This document shows, piece by piece, positions 8,765 to 16,781 of a stretch of DNA of 64,000 nt. The position numbers and the translations under genes were made by a program. The stretch is from JAJPHF01 sp035293805. GTDB lineage: Bacteria > Chloroflexota > UBA6077 > JAJPHF01. The notes below the pieces were generated by a model that was not told the DNA's origin, searched no databases, and saw only the letters and a program-made list of their open reading frames with translations. The stretch is from the NCBI GenBank assembly GCA_035293805.1, contig DATGMD010000070.1:17999-81998 (forward strand). The letters run 5' to 3'. Every line of letters begins with the position of its first letter. Positions within the stretch are counted from its first letter, which is position 1.

Positions 8765-10561
8765 GTGCCGGAGCTTGCATTCTTTGCCATCCTGGTCGTC
8801 GCGATCGCGCTCCTCATCACCGAGCGCCTGCGGCCCGATCTGGTGGCGGTCCTCATCATCCTCGCCCTGTACCTGACCCATCTCCTCTCGGCCGAGGAAG
8901 CGCTCGCCGGGTTCGGCAGCGAGCCCGCGATCGTCATCGCCTGCATGTTCGTGCTCAGCGGCGCGTTCCAGTACACGGGCCTCTCGGCCATCCTAGGGCA
9001 GTGGATCGGCCGCCTGGCGGGCAGCACTGTGCCGCGCATGATCGCCGTGATCATGCCCTCGGCCGCGCTGACCTCGGCGTTCACCCACCACGTCGCCATG
9101 ACGGCCATCCTGCTGCCCGTCACCATGAATCTGGCGCGCGAGCGCAACGTGCCCGCCTCCAAGCTGCTGATCCCACTGGCGCTCGGCAGCTCGCTCGGCA
9201 CCACCATCGTCATCATCAGCGCCCCGTCGTTCCTCGTCGCCAGCGAGCTGCTGCGGCAGGTGGACCGCCCCGGCCTCGGCGTCTTCTCGATCGCGCCCCT
9301 CGGCCTCTGCCTGACCCTGGTGGGCACGCTGTACATGCTGCTCGTCGGACAATTCCTGCTGCCGGCCCGCGCGAGCGACGACACGGGCGAAGACCGCTTT
9401 CGGCTGACCGGCTACGTCACCGAGCTAGTCATCCTGCCCGACTCGCCGCTGCTCGGCAAGAGCTTGCGCGAGGTGGACGCCGACAAGGCGTATGACCTGC
9501 ACATCGTCGGCGCCGCGCGGCCCGGCGAGCCGATCGGGCCGCCGGCCTGGGACCGCCCCGTCGGGGAGGGCGACGTGCTGCTCATCCGCACGACGCCCGA
9601 CGAGTTGGTCGCCATCCGCGAGGCGCAGGGGCTGGAGCTGGCGCCGGTGGTGCGGTACGAGCAGGTGCAGGATGGGGCGGCCGTCCGGGCCGACGACCGA
9701 GACTTGGCCGAGCAGCTCGTGCAAGTAATCGTCGCGCCGGAATCGGACCTGGCCGGCCGCACGATCGGTCAGGTCGACTTCCGCCGCCGCTACGGCGTGC
9801 TGGTGCTGGGGCTCTGGCGCAAGCGAGGGCTGATCTGGCAAGAGCTGGCGCGCACTCGCCTGAGGGAGGGCGACGTGCTGGTGCTCGAGGGCGACGCCGC
9901 GGCGCTGGAGCGGGTCGCCAACGACCGGGCGTTCCTGATGATGCTGCCGTTCCAGAGCGGGGGGCGCCAGCCGCGGAAGGCGCTCCTCGCGGCGGGCATC
10001 ATGGCCGTGACGGTGGCGGCGGCGGCGCTCCGCTGGCTCACGCTGGACATGGCGGTGCTGGCGGGCGCCGTGGCGATGGTCCTGGCCCGCTGCCTCACTG
10101 CCCGCCAGGCCTACCGCTCGGTCGACGTCCGCATGTACGTGTTCGTGGCCGGCGCGATCCCGCTGGGCACGGCCATGCAGCGCAGCGGCGCCGCCGACCT
10201 CCTCTCCGGCTGGCTGGGCAGTGTGATGGGCGGGTGGGACGAGCGGCTCATCCTGGCGGTCCTGTTCGTCGCCGTGGCGGTCGTCGTGCAGTTCATGGGC
10301 TCCGACTCGGCGACCACGGCGCTGTTTGGCCCGCTGGCGATCGCGCTGGCGCAGGGGCTCGGCCACGTGCCCGAGCCGTTCATCATCGCCGTCGCCGTGG
10401 CCGCGATCACCGCCACGCTGACGCCGATGGCCCACCACAACCTGGTGATCTACGGGCCGGGCCGCTACCGCTTCTTCGACTTCTTCCGCGTGGGCGCGCC
10501 GGCCACCGCGCTGATCGGCGCCATCGTCGTCGCCCTGGCCCCCGTCCTCTGGCCCGGCTGA
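8765..10561 (+). CDS. SLC13/DASS-type anion permease with internal TrkA-C (RCK_C) domains
   Basis: I start at GTG 8765, directly after GAGGGGGAGG, rather than at the in-frame ATG at 8651; this removes 38 Arg/Pro/Cys-rich residues and leaves VPELAFFAILVVAIALLITE as the first membrane helix (598 residues). The N-terminal half has about five helices with LALGSSLGTTIVII; the middle holds two RCK_C repeats (each opening like LVILPDSPLLGKSLREVD); the C-terminal half has the matching transport motif FMGSDSATTALFGP and TATLTPMAHHNLVIYGPG. This is the YfbS/SAC1 architecture: Na+-coupled uptake of sulfate, dicarboxylate or a related anion, with RCK_C domains binding a regulatory ligand. Substrate not assignable. 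Confidence 0.85.
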   Translation: MPELAFFAILVVAIALLITERLRPDLVAVLIILALYLTHLLSAEEALAGFGSEPAIVIACMFVLSGAFQYTGLSAILGQWIGRLAGSTVPRMIAVIMPSAALTSAFTHHVAMTAILLPVTMNLARERNVPASKLLIPLALGSSLGTTIVIISAPSFLVASELLRQVDRPGLGVFSIAPLGLCLTLVGTLYMLLVGQFLLPARASDDTGEDRFRLTGYVTELVILPDSPLLGKSLREVDADKAYDLHIVGAARPGEPIGPPAWDRPVGEGDVLLIRTTPDELVAIREAQGLELAPVVRYEQVQDGAAVRADDRDLAEQLVQVIVAPESDLAGRTIGQVDFRRRYGVLVLGLWRKRGLIWQELARTRLREGDVLVLEGDAAALERVANDRAFLMMLPFQSGGRQPRKALLAAGIMAVTVAAAALRWLTLDMAVLAGAVAMVLARCLTARQAYRSVDVRMYVFVAGAIPLGTAMQRSGAADLLSGWLGSVMGGWDERLILAVLFVAVAVVVQFMGSDSATTALFGPLAIALAQGLGHVPEPFIIAVAVAAITATLTPMAHHNLVIYGPGRYRFFDFFRVGAPATALIGAIVVALAPVLWPG

Positions 10562-10616
10562 CGCGCGCCGCGTTCGGCTTTGGAGTTATGACGCTGCTTC
10601 GCGTCGAGGCGCCAGT

Positions 10617-10648
10617 CCCGCGCGGCCCGCAGCAGCCGGCCGCGCGGG
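10617..10648. terminator. GC-rich hairpin between convergent genes
   Basis: CCCGCGCGGCC at 10617-10627 and GGCCGCGCGGG at 10638-10648 are exact reverse complements with a 10-base loop, 56 bases after the permease stop and downstream of the His-rich gene on the other strand. No T-run follows, so termination is plausible but not proven. The rest of 10562-10750 shows no gene. Confidence 0.5.
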
Positions 10649-10750
10649 CGGGCCGCGCGCGGCCCAGGTTAGATGGGGTAGCCCGGTGGGGCTAGGGGGG
10701 CGAGCCGGCCGGATGGGGGTGGGTCGCCCCTTACTCTCCAGCGTTGGGTG

Positions 10751-10975
10751 TTACTTCTTGCTCGCGGGATGCGTGACGTGGACCTTGGCGGCTTCCTCGG
10801 CGTGATGGCGCGCGTGGGTCGCGTGGCCGTGCGCATGGTGGGCATGCTCGGCGGCTTTTTCGTGGTTGCCTTGCTCGTAGTGCTTCTGAGCTTCTTGATG
10901 ATGTCGAGCCGCTTCTCGGTGATGCTCCGCGGCTTGCCGGTGATGCTCTCCGGCCGGATGTCGCTCCTGGCTCAT
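10751..10975 (-). CDS. Small histidine-rich heptad-repeat protein
   Basis: 74 residues; the ATG at 10975 follows AGGAGGAG, an excellent site, so the longer frame is rejected. The sequence is almost all His, Ala, Glu and Gln in a seven-residue rhythm: EHHRQAA, EHHREAA, RHHQEAQ, KHYEQGN, then EHAHHAHGHATHARHH. His pairs fall on one face of a predicted helix. No signal peptide and no Cys. Small His-rich proteins of this look occur in many soil bacteria without known function; metal binding or buffering is a reasonable inference, since it lies in a block with metal transporters. Ends in KK after PAS. Confidence 0.8.
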   Translation of the reverse strand: MSQERHPAGEHHRQAAEHHREAARHHQEAQKHYEQGNHEKAAEHAHHAHGHATHARHHAEEAAKVHVTHPASKK

Positions 10976-11171
10976 GGCTCCTCCTGATGGCGACCCGCCC
11001 CAAGTAGCGAGTGCAAGATCAGGTCCAGCCACACAAGCTATGCGCCCGTGTAACATCCGACCGCACCAGGCGTTTATCCTTCCGGGCAGGGTTCCGCTCC
11101 CGGTGGCCCGGGCGCGCGCGGGGAGCAGCTGGGACCGCTTGCCCGCATCACCGGGAGTCAGGAGAACAGGC

Positions 11172-12026
11172 ATGCGACCGATCCTTCTCGCGCTCCTGCT
11201 GGCCGGCGCGGCGCTGACGATTGGCCCGCGCACCACGAGCTACGCCCAGAGCACCGACAATACCGAGTGCCAGCAGCGGCTCCAGCAGCTCGCCGGGCCG
11301 ATTGTCGACGAGATGCTCTGGTTCGCGCACCAGACCACCGCCTACCCGCTCACCCCCGACGGGCGCCCGGTCGTCACCGGCTGGCCGTACAGCGCCTTCG
11401 GGCCGGGCGACGGCTACGGGCCGGGTAGCCCCTATGGCCCGTGGTTTGGGCCGTGGGGCGTCGGCTCGTTTGGGCCGGGCTTCGGCGGGCCGGGCGGCTA
11501 TGGGCTCAGCCCGCTGGGGCTCGGCGGCCCGCCCTGGCAGCTCGCGGCGGCGGCGGCGAACGGCGGCGTGGCCAACCTCGTGAACGGCCCTCCCGGGCTC
11601 GGGGTCGCCACCGTGGCGAACGGACTGGCGGCGGGGCCTGGGGGGCTGGTGCCCGTGGGTGGCCTGGGCGGCCCGAACACCGCCAACCTGATCGCGCTGG
11701 CCGCGCTCAACCAGACCGCGCTCGGCAATGCGCTCGCGGGCACCAGCCTCAGCCAGAGCATTCTCGGCAATACGCTGACGGAGGCCAGCCTGCGGCAAGC
11801 CGTCGTCGCGAACCGGCTGGCGGCCGGGCAGCTGAGCGCCACGCTCGGGGCCTACGCGTCGGGGCGCGCCAATGACCTGGGCGTGGTCGTGAGCGCGCTC
11901 CAGGCCTACGTGAGTGGCACCTGCGGCGGCGGGAGCGGCGGCGAGACCAGCAGCACCCCGGGCAGCGAGCGGAGCGGCGGCGGCGCGGCCGGGACCACCC
12001 CCGCCCCGAGCGGTGCGGGCCAGTGA
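11172..12026 (+). CDS. Secreted Gly/Pro-rich low-complexity protein, function unknown
   Basis: 284 residues from the ATG at 11172 after AGGAGA. It has a signal peptide (MRPILLALLLAGAALTIG, cleavage near SYA-QS), then a short helical stretch with its first Cys (TECQQRLQQLAGPIVDEMLW). A Gly/Pro/Tyr/Trp-rich segment follows (GPGDGYGPGSPYGPW and onward), then Asn/Leu/Ala repeats of the form xxANGLAAG and NxTALGNALAGTSLSQS, and a Ser/Gly tail. A second Cys lies in VSGTCGGG. I do not recognise a family. The composition suggests a surface or matrix protein. It is convergent with the LCP gene, 34 bases apart. Confidence 0.75.
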   Translation: MRPILLALLLAGAALTIGPRTTSYAQSTDNTECQQRLQQLAGPIVDEMLWFAHQTTAYPLTPDGRPVVTGWPYSAFGPGDGYGPGSPYGPWFGPWGVGSFGPGFGGPGGYGLSPLGLGGPPWQLAAAAANGGVANLVNGPPGLGVATVANGLAAGPGGLVPVGGLGGPNTANLIALAALNQTALGNALAGTSLSQSILGNTLTEASLRQAVVANRLAAGQLSATLGAYASGRANDLGVVVSALQAYVSGTCGGGSGGETSSTPGSERSGGGAAGTTPAPSGAGQ

Positions 12027-12060
12027 CCCACGGGCTCGCGGGCGCTCGGCGCCCCTGGCC

Positions 12061-13557
12061 CTACTCGACGCGGGGCAGCGGCGGCGCCTCCACCGAGCTG
12101 TCGGCCGCGCTCGGGGTGGGCATCATTGCCGGGGCGGGCAGTTGGAAGTTGCGCCCGACGATCAAGCGCACCTCGACCTCGGGGTCCTCGCGATTCGGTG
12201 GCTGGGTCGTCCACCCTGCCAGGTGCAGCTCGGTCGCGAGGTCTTGGGCCACGCCCTGCTGCTCGGGCACGACTTCGAGCACGGCGTCGGCGTAGTCGCT
12301 CCGGTCCGCATCGTCGATGCGAGTCACGTTGTAGCCAAGGTTGAGCAGGTACTTGGCCGTGTCGGCCGCGAGCCCCGCTCGCCCGCTGCCGTTGAGCACC
12401 GCGATCCGGGCGGTCGCCCGCTGGGGGTTCATGCCCGCGATGAAGGCCGTCAGCGTCTGGTGTACGCGGGCCTTGTCCCACAGCAAGCGATAGTCGTCGG
12501 CGCGCGGGTTCGCGTCCCATACCAGCGGCGGACCGATCACCAGGTTCTGAATCCGGTCGGCCGTCACCTGCTGCGCGAGCTTCGCCAGCCGAATGAGCTG
12601 GTCCACGTTCAGGTCCGTCTTCACCATGGCGTGCGCCTGCTGCACGAGTTGCGGCGCGCGCGCCAGCATGTTGAGCTGCAAGGCGCGCTGCCGCATCGCG
12701 AAGAGCACGCGCTGCTGGCGGCCCATCCGGCCGATGTCGTTCTCGCTGTGCCGCGAGCGGGCGTACTGGAGGGCGGTGGCCCCGTCCATGTACTGGAGCC
12801 CCGCGGGAATGTAGAGCCGCTGGACCCCGTAGTCGCCGAAGGGGTACTCGTTGTCCTTGACCGGCTTCTCGACGTCGATCACGACGCCGCCCAGCGTATC
12901 GACGATCTGCTCCAGCCCGTGCAGGTTCACCAGGGCATAGTAGTCCACGTGCAGGCCGAAATTGGCCTCCAGCGTGCGCTTCGCCAGCCCCGGGCCACCC
13001 CCCGGGACCCGCGCGGCGTTCAGCTCGCCGTAGGTATACGCGGTGTTGATACGCCCCTGGCCGAAGCCGGGAAGGTCCACCCACATGTCCCGTGGGAAGC
13101 CGATGAGGCCGGCGGTCTTCGCCTGAGGATCGATCCGCAAGAGCATCATCGTATCGGTCCGGCCCGGATCGGTGCCCGCCGCGGCCTCGTCGTCGCGTTG
13201 ATCGATCCCGAGCAGCAGGATGCTGAACGGCTCGGAGCCTTGCCAGTCGGGGAGCGCGGCCAGGAGCAGGTTCGGATCGCGGATGGTGGTGGTCGCGCTA
13301 CCTGCTAGGCTCCCCAGCGAGCCCATCGCCTCCCGCACGCCGGTCGGCAGCACGGCGCCCGCCGGCTCCTCGACGTGCGTCCACGCCACGAGGCTCAGGG
13401 CGCCCACGACACAGCCTCCCGCCACAAAGCCCGCGAAGAGAAGAGTCGCGCAGGCGGCTAGGGCGAGCCGTCGCAACCGTCGCATCACCCCGGCGAAGCT
13501 CACCTCGGGGAGCGGAAGCTCGTACGCTGGGGGCGAGTACCGGGTAGCTTCGTCCAC
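12061..13557 (-). CDS. LytR-CpsA-Psr (LCP) family protein with LytR_C domain
   Basis: 498 residues from GTG 13557, chosen because GGGAGGGAAG abuts it and a TATAAT box lies about 75 bases upstream; the open frame runs further up but has no ribosome site. A short cytoplasmic part, one membrane helix (LALAACATLLFAGFVAGG), then the LCP catalytic domain: ILLLGIDQRDDE, DPGRTDTMMLLRIDP, GFPRDMWVDLPGFGQGRINT, with the Asp and Arg residues that bind the polyprenyl-pyrophosphate substrate and magnesium. The C-terminus has a LytR_C domain (IAVLNGSGRAGLAADTAKYL). LCP enzymes transfer lipid-linked glycopolymers to the cell wall outside the membrane. Confidence 0.9.
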   Translation of the reverse strand: MDEATRYSPPAYELPLPEVSFAGVMRRLRRLALAACATLLFAGFVAGGCVVGALSLVAWTHVEEPAGAVLPTGVREAMGSLGSLAGSATTTIRDPNLLLAALPDWQGSEPFSILLLGIDQRDDEAAAGTDPGRTDTMMLLRIDPQAKTAGLIGFPRDMWVDLPGFGQGRINTAYTYGELNAARVPGGGPGLAKRTLEANFGLHVDYYALVNLHGLEQIVDTLGGVVIDVEKPVKDNEYPFGDYGVQRLYIPAGLQYMDGATALQYARSRHSENDIGRMGRQQRVLFAMRQRALQLNMLARAPQLVQQAHAMVKTDLNVDQLIRLAKLAQQVTADRIQNLVIGPPLVWDANPRADDYRLLWDKARVHQTLTAFIAGMNPQRATARIAVLNGSGRAGLAADTAKYLLNLGYNVTRIDDADRSDYADAVLEVVPEQQGVAQDLATELHLAGWTTQPPNREDPEVEVRLIVGRNFQLPAPAMMPTPSAADSSVEAPPLPRVE

Positions 13558-13629
13558 CTTCCCTCCCAAAGGCGTCACAGCGCCCTGCCCCGGGGGCCGC
13601 TCGCGAACGGGGGCAGAGCCGGCGCCAGA

Positions 13630-13635
13630 ATTATA
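13630..13635 (-). promoter_or_regulatory. Candidate -10 box of the LCP gene
   Basis: A perfect TATAAT on the minus strand, 73 bases upstream of the GTG at 13557. The best -35 at 17 bases spacing (CTGCCG) is poor. Confidence 0.45.
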
Positions 13636-13728
13636 GATGGCCCCCCATGCCTCGGCAGGAATTACACGGCCAGGCCGCACAATGGCCCGGAACGTGGTAC
13701 CGACAGGGAAAACCCGCCGCAATGCCAT

Positions 13729-13972
13729 TGCGAATAGCCATAAGCGCGGGGGAAATTTTCAGCAAACGCTCAGGTACTCCTCATCCCGCGTTCAGAGCCG
13801 CCTGGGGCTGGGTGCGCGGCATAAGGCTGCCAGAGGCCCCGATTCATGCGGGACGCGGCCCGGTGCTCTGCTCGCGTGGGCCAGATGGTATAGAACCTGC
13901 TTTTGGGGTGCAGCGGGTGCCGCATCGGCCCGCCGAGCAGCGGCCAAGAGCCCGCGTGTCGAGGGAGCCCCG
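13729..13972 (+). other. Leader region of the MgtE-N/CBS gene
   Basis: 244 bases without a gene, AT-richer in its first half (AATGCCATTGCGAATAGCC, GGGGGAAATTTTCAGCAA) and rich in complementary blocks in its second half, for example CATCCCGCG against CATGCGGGACGCGG and GGGGC against GCCCC. A TATAGA at about 13888 may be a -10 box. I tested it by eye against M-box, yybP-ykoY, NiCo and glycine riboswitch cores and found no convincing match, so it is recorded only as a possible structured leader. Confidence 0.3.
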
Positions 13973-15328
13973 ATGAATGCGCCGACAGGCGACAGCCCGA
14001 CTGCCAGCCACGCTCCGCCCGCGCAGCCGGCCAAGGGGACCCCGGCGCTGTCGGTGCCGCTGCCGCGGCCGCGGGGGCGCTCCCGCTCCCTCGTCCGCCT
14101 CTCGGAGCTGACCCACCGTCCGGCGGTCGATCGGCGCGGCGCGCGGGCGCGCGTCCGGGACTTCAGCGTGGACCTGGCCGCGGGCGACTACCCGCCCGTC
14201 CGTGGCCTCCTGATCCACTGTGCCGACGGCCTCTGCTCGCTTCCGTGGAGGGGCGACACGACGCCGCGGGGCGAGCTGCTCGTGGATGCCCTGGCCGCGG
14301 CCCAGCCGGTCGACGAGGATGCGCTGACGCGCATGGTCCTGCTCCGCCGCGACATCCAGGATGCCCTGATCCTCGACGTCGCGGGGCAGCGCGCGGTGCG
14401 CGCCAACGACCTGTGGCTGCGCCGCGCCGGCGAGCAGCTCGTCCTCACCGGGGCAGACATCAGCCCGTGGGCCGTGCTGCGCCGCCTGTCGCGGGGCTTG
14501 CTCGGCCACGGGCGCGAGCGCAACGTGCTGGACTGGCAATGGATCGAGTTCCTGCGCGGCGATCCCGAGGCGGCCGCGGCCGGCCGCGACTACCACCGGG
14601 TCATCACCACGCTGGCCCCCGCCCAGATCGCGCAGCTAGCGGATGCGCTGCCGTATCCACACGCGGCCGAGCTGTTGGGCCTGTTGCCCGACGCGCTCGC
14701 CGCCGACGTGCTGGAGCGGATGGTGCTCGGGCTCCAGGCCCAGGTTGCCGCTGCCCTGGCGCCCAGCCGCGCCGCGGCGCTCCTCGCGCTCATGGCCGAC
14801 GATACGGCCGCCGACGTGCTCGCGCTGCTCGAGCTGGCCGACGCCACGCGGCTGTTGGAGCGGATGCCCCCCGATCGCGCGGTCGCGGTCGAGAACCTGC
14901 TCCGCTTCCCGGCCGACACGGCCGGTGGGATCATGACGACGGACTTCGTGACCGCGCCCGTGGGCCTGACCGTCGGCGAGGCCCTCGACTACATCCGGCC
15001 GCAGCTCGAGCGCCCCGACTTCTTTGCCTACGTGTACCTCGTCGACGAGCCGCGGGCCGGGCGTCTACGCGGCGTCGTGACGCTCCGCCATCTCGTCCTC
15101 GGCCCCGGCGACACGCCCGTCGAGCAGGTCATGACGGCCAGCACGGTGACGATCGGCCCCCTGGAGCCGGCGCTCGTCGCCGCCGACCGCATCGCCCAGC
15201 TGGACTTGAGCGCCCTGCCCGTGGTAGGCCCCGACGGACGCCTGCTCGGGATCATTACCGTGGACGCGGCGATGCGCCAGCTGACCCCCGAGGCCTGGCA
15301 AGATCGCGTGCCGCGCGTATTCTCGTAG
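13973..15328 (+). CDS. Stand-alone MgtE N-domain plus CBS-pair protein (divalent-cation sensor)
   Basis: 451 residues from ATG 13973 after GAGGGAG. There is no membrane helix. Residues up to about 190 resemble the PRC-like front part of this family; next comes the superhelical MgtE_N domain (LAPAQIAQLADALPYPHAAE, ADVLERM, DTAADVLALLELADATRLLE), then a CBS pair from about 315 (AGGIMTTDFVTAPVGLTVGE; VEQVMTASTVTIGP). In MgtE channels these parts sense cytosolic Mg2+ and gate the pore. Here the pore is absent, and the next gene, 9 bases on, is an NRAMP-like transporter, so the protein probably gates or reports to it. Confidence 0.85.
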   Translation: MNAPTGDSPTASHAPPAQPAKGTPALSVPLPRPRGRSRSLVRLSELTHRPAVDRRGARARVRDFSVDLAAGDYPPVRGLLIHCADGLCSLPWRGDTTPRGELLVDALAAAQPVDEDALTRMVLLRRDIQDALILDVAGQRAVRANDLWLRRAGEQLVLTGADISPWAVLRRLSRGLLGHGRERNVLDWQWIEFLRGDPEAAAAGRDYHRVITTLAPAQIAQLADALPYPHAAELLGLLPDALAADVLERMVLGLQAQVAAALAPSRAAALLALMADDTAADVLALLELADATRLLERMPPDRAVAVENLLRFPADTAGGIMTTDFVTAPVGLTVGEALDYIRPQLERPDFFAYVYLVDEPRAGRLRGVVTLRHLVLGPGDTPVEQVMTASTVTIGPLEPALVAADRIAQLDLSALPVVGPDGRLLGIITVDAAMRQLTPEAWQDRVPRVFS

Positions 15329-15337
15329 GAGGCCAGC

Positions 15338-16684
15338 GTGGCGATCCCGGTGCGCCGGCGCCCCCTCGACCCGGGGATTCGCCTCACGATCCGCGGGCGC
15401 ACGGTGCGCCTGCGCGCGCTCCGCCGGCCGCCGAGCGGGCTCCTCTGGCTGCTCAGCATCCTGGGCCCTGGGCTGGTCGCCGCCAACGCCGGCAACGACG
15501 CGGGCGGCATCGCCACCTACGCCTCGGCGGGCGCCAAGTACGGGTATGACCTGCTCTGGGTCATCCTGATCATCACGCTGTCGCTGGCGGTGGTGCAGGA
15601 GATGGCGGCGCGCCTCGGTGCCGCCACCGGGCGGGGCCTGCTCGATCTCGTGCGGGAGCGCTTCGGCATCGGCTGGGCGCTGTTCGCCGTGGCCGTCGTG
15701 CTGCTGGCGAACATGAGCGTCACGGTCACCGAGTTCCTCGGCATTCGCGCGGCGCTGGAGCTGTTCGGGATCAGCCCCTGGGTCAGCGTGCCCCTGGCGG
15801 CCGCGGGCCTCTGGTGGCTGGTCGTGCGCGGCAGCTACCGCCCGGTCGAGAAGGTGTTCGTGGCGATGACGCTGGTGTTTCTGGCCTACCCGGCGGCAGC
15901 GGTGCTCGCCCATCCCGATTGGGGCGAAGTAGCCCGCCGAACGGTGCTGCCGACCGTCCACGGGGACAGCGATTTTCTGCTGCTGCTCGTGGCGACCGTC
16001 GGCACCACCGTCTCCGCCTACCAACCGCTCTTCCAGCAGTCGGCGGTGGTGGAGCGCCGCAGCCTCGGCCGCTACTACGGTCCCGAGCGCTGGGACGTCT
16101 ACGTCGGCGCGGCGTTCTCGCAGCTCGTCGCGTGGTTCATTATCGTCGCCACCGCCGCCACCCTCCATCTGGCGGGCGCGACCGACATCAACACCGCGGG
16201 CGAGGCGGCCGAAGCGCTGGCGCCGGTGGCCGGGCAGTACGCGCGCGTGCTGTTCGCCGTGGGCATCCTCGGGGCCTCGCTGCTGGCCGGCGCGGTGCTG
16301 CCGCTGGCCACCGCCTACTCCGTCTCCGAGGCCTTCGGCTTCCGCAAGGGCGTGAACCTCGACTTCCGCCGCGCACCGATCTTCGTGGGCCTGTTCACCG
16401 TCCTGCTCGTGTTCGGCGCCCTGGTGGCCCTGTTCCCCGGCCTGCCAGTCTGGGCGCTGCTGATCGCGATCCAGGTGCTCAACGGGCTGCTCCTGCCGGT
16501 CGTGCTGGTGTTCCTCATCCTGCTGCTCAACGACCGGCGCCTGGTTGGGGACCTGGCCAACGGCCACGTCAGCAATCTGTTGGCGTGGCTCACGGCGATC
16601 GTCCTCGCCGTGCTGAGCGCGCTGCTGCTCGGCAGCTCGGCGCTGCAGGCGGCGGGCCTCAACCTCTTCGGCGCCAGCGGGTGA
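15338..16684 (+). CDS. NRAMP-family divalent metal transporter with a non-canonical metal site
   Basis: 448 residues, GTG start after GGAGG, about eleven membrane helices. Helix 1 reads AGNDAGGIAT: the metal Asp (54) of the canonical DPGN motif is kept, but Pro is Ala and Asn is Gly. Helix 6 reads GTTVSAYQPLFQQSAVVE where manganese NRAMPs have MPHNLYLHSA; the soft-metal Met is replaced (Ala227) and the His ligands are Gln. Loss of that Met is the hallmark of the NRAMP-related Mg2+ branch and of the aluminium transporter NRAT1. With an MgtE-type sensor as operon partner, Mg2+ (or another hard cation) is a better guess than Mn2+. Confidence 0.88.
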   Translation: MAIPVRRRPLDPGIRLTIRGRTVRLRALRRPPSGLLWLLSILGPGLVAANAGNDAGGIATYASAGAKYGYDLLWVILIITLSLAVVQEMAARLGAATGRGLLDLVRERFGIGWALFAVAVVLLANMSVTVTEFLGIRAALELFGISPWVSVPLAAAGLWWLVVRGSYRPVEKVFVAMTLVFLAYPAAAVLAHPDWGEVARRTVLPTVHGDSDFLLLLVATVGTTVSAYQPLFQQSAVVERRSLGRYYGPERWDVYVGAAFSQLVAWFIIVATAATLHLAGATDINTAGEAAEALAPVAGQYARVLFAVGILGASLLAGAVLPLATAYSVSEAFGFRKGVNLDFRRAPIFVGLFTVLLVFGALVALFPGLPVWALLIAIQVLNGLLLPVVLVFLILLLNDRRLVGDLANGHVSNLLAWLTAIVLAVLSALLLGSSALQAAGLNLFGASG

Positions 16685-16703
16685 GCCACGACGACCCTAC
16701 ACC

Positions 16704-16748
16704 TACAATGGTGGCAGGCTCCCTGCTAAACGGGGCTGTAGCAGGAGC
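16704..16748 (+). promoter_or_regulatory. Candidate promoter and 5' hairpin before the CDF exporter
   Basis: TACAAT at 16704-16709, then an inverted repeat GCTCCCTGCTA (16718-16728) with TAGCAGGAGC (16739-16748), one bulged C. The hairpin follows the NRAMP stop, so it could terminate that operon; it also sits where a transcript from the TACAAT would begin. Confidence 0.4.
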
Positions 16749-16781
16749 GGCGGCTGACGCGATCTTCGCAGGGGTGAGCCA

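Noticed and set aside
13729..13972. M-box or glycine riboswitch upstream of the MgtE-N gene
   Set aside because: Fragments such as GCTCAGGTAC and CAGAGC recall the glycine motif, but the conserved front half and the M-box core are missing.
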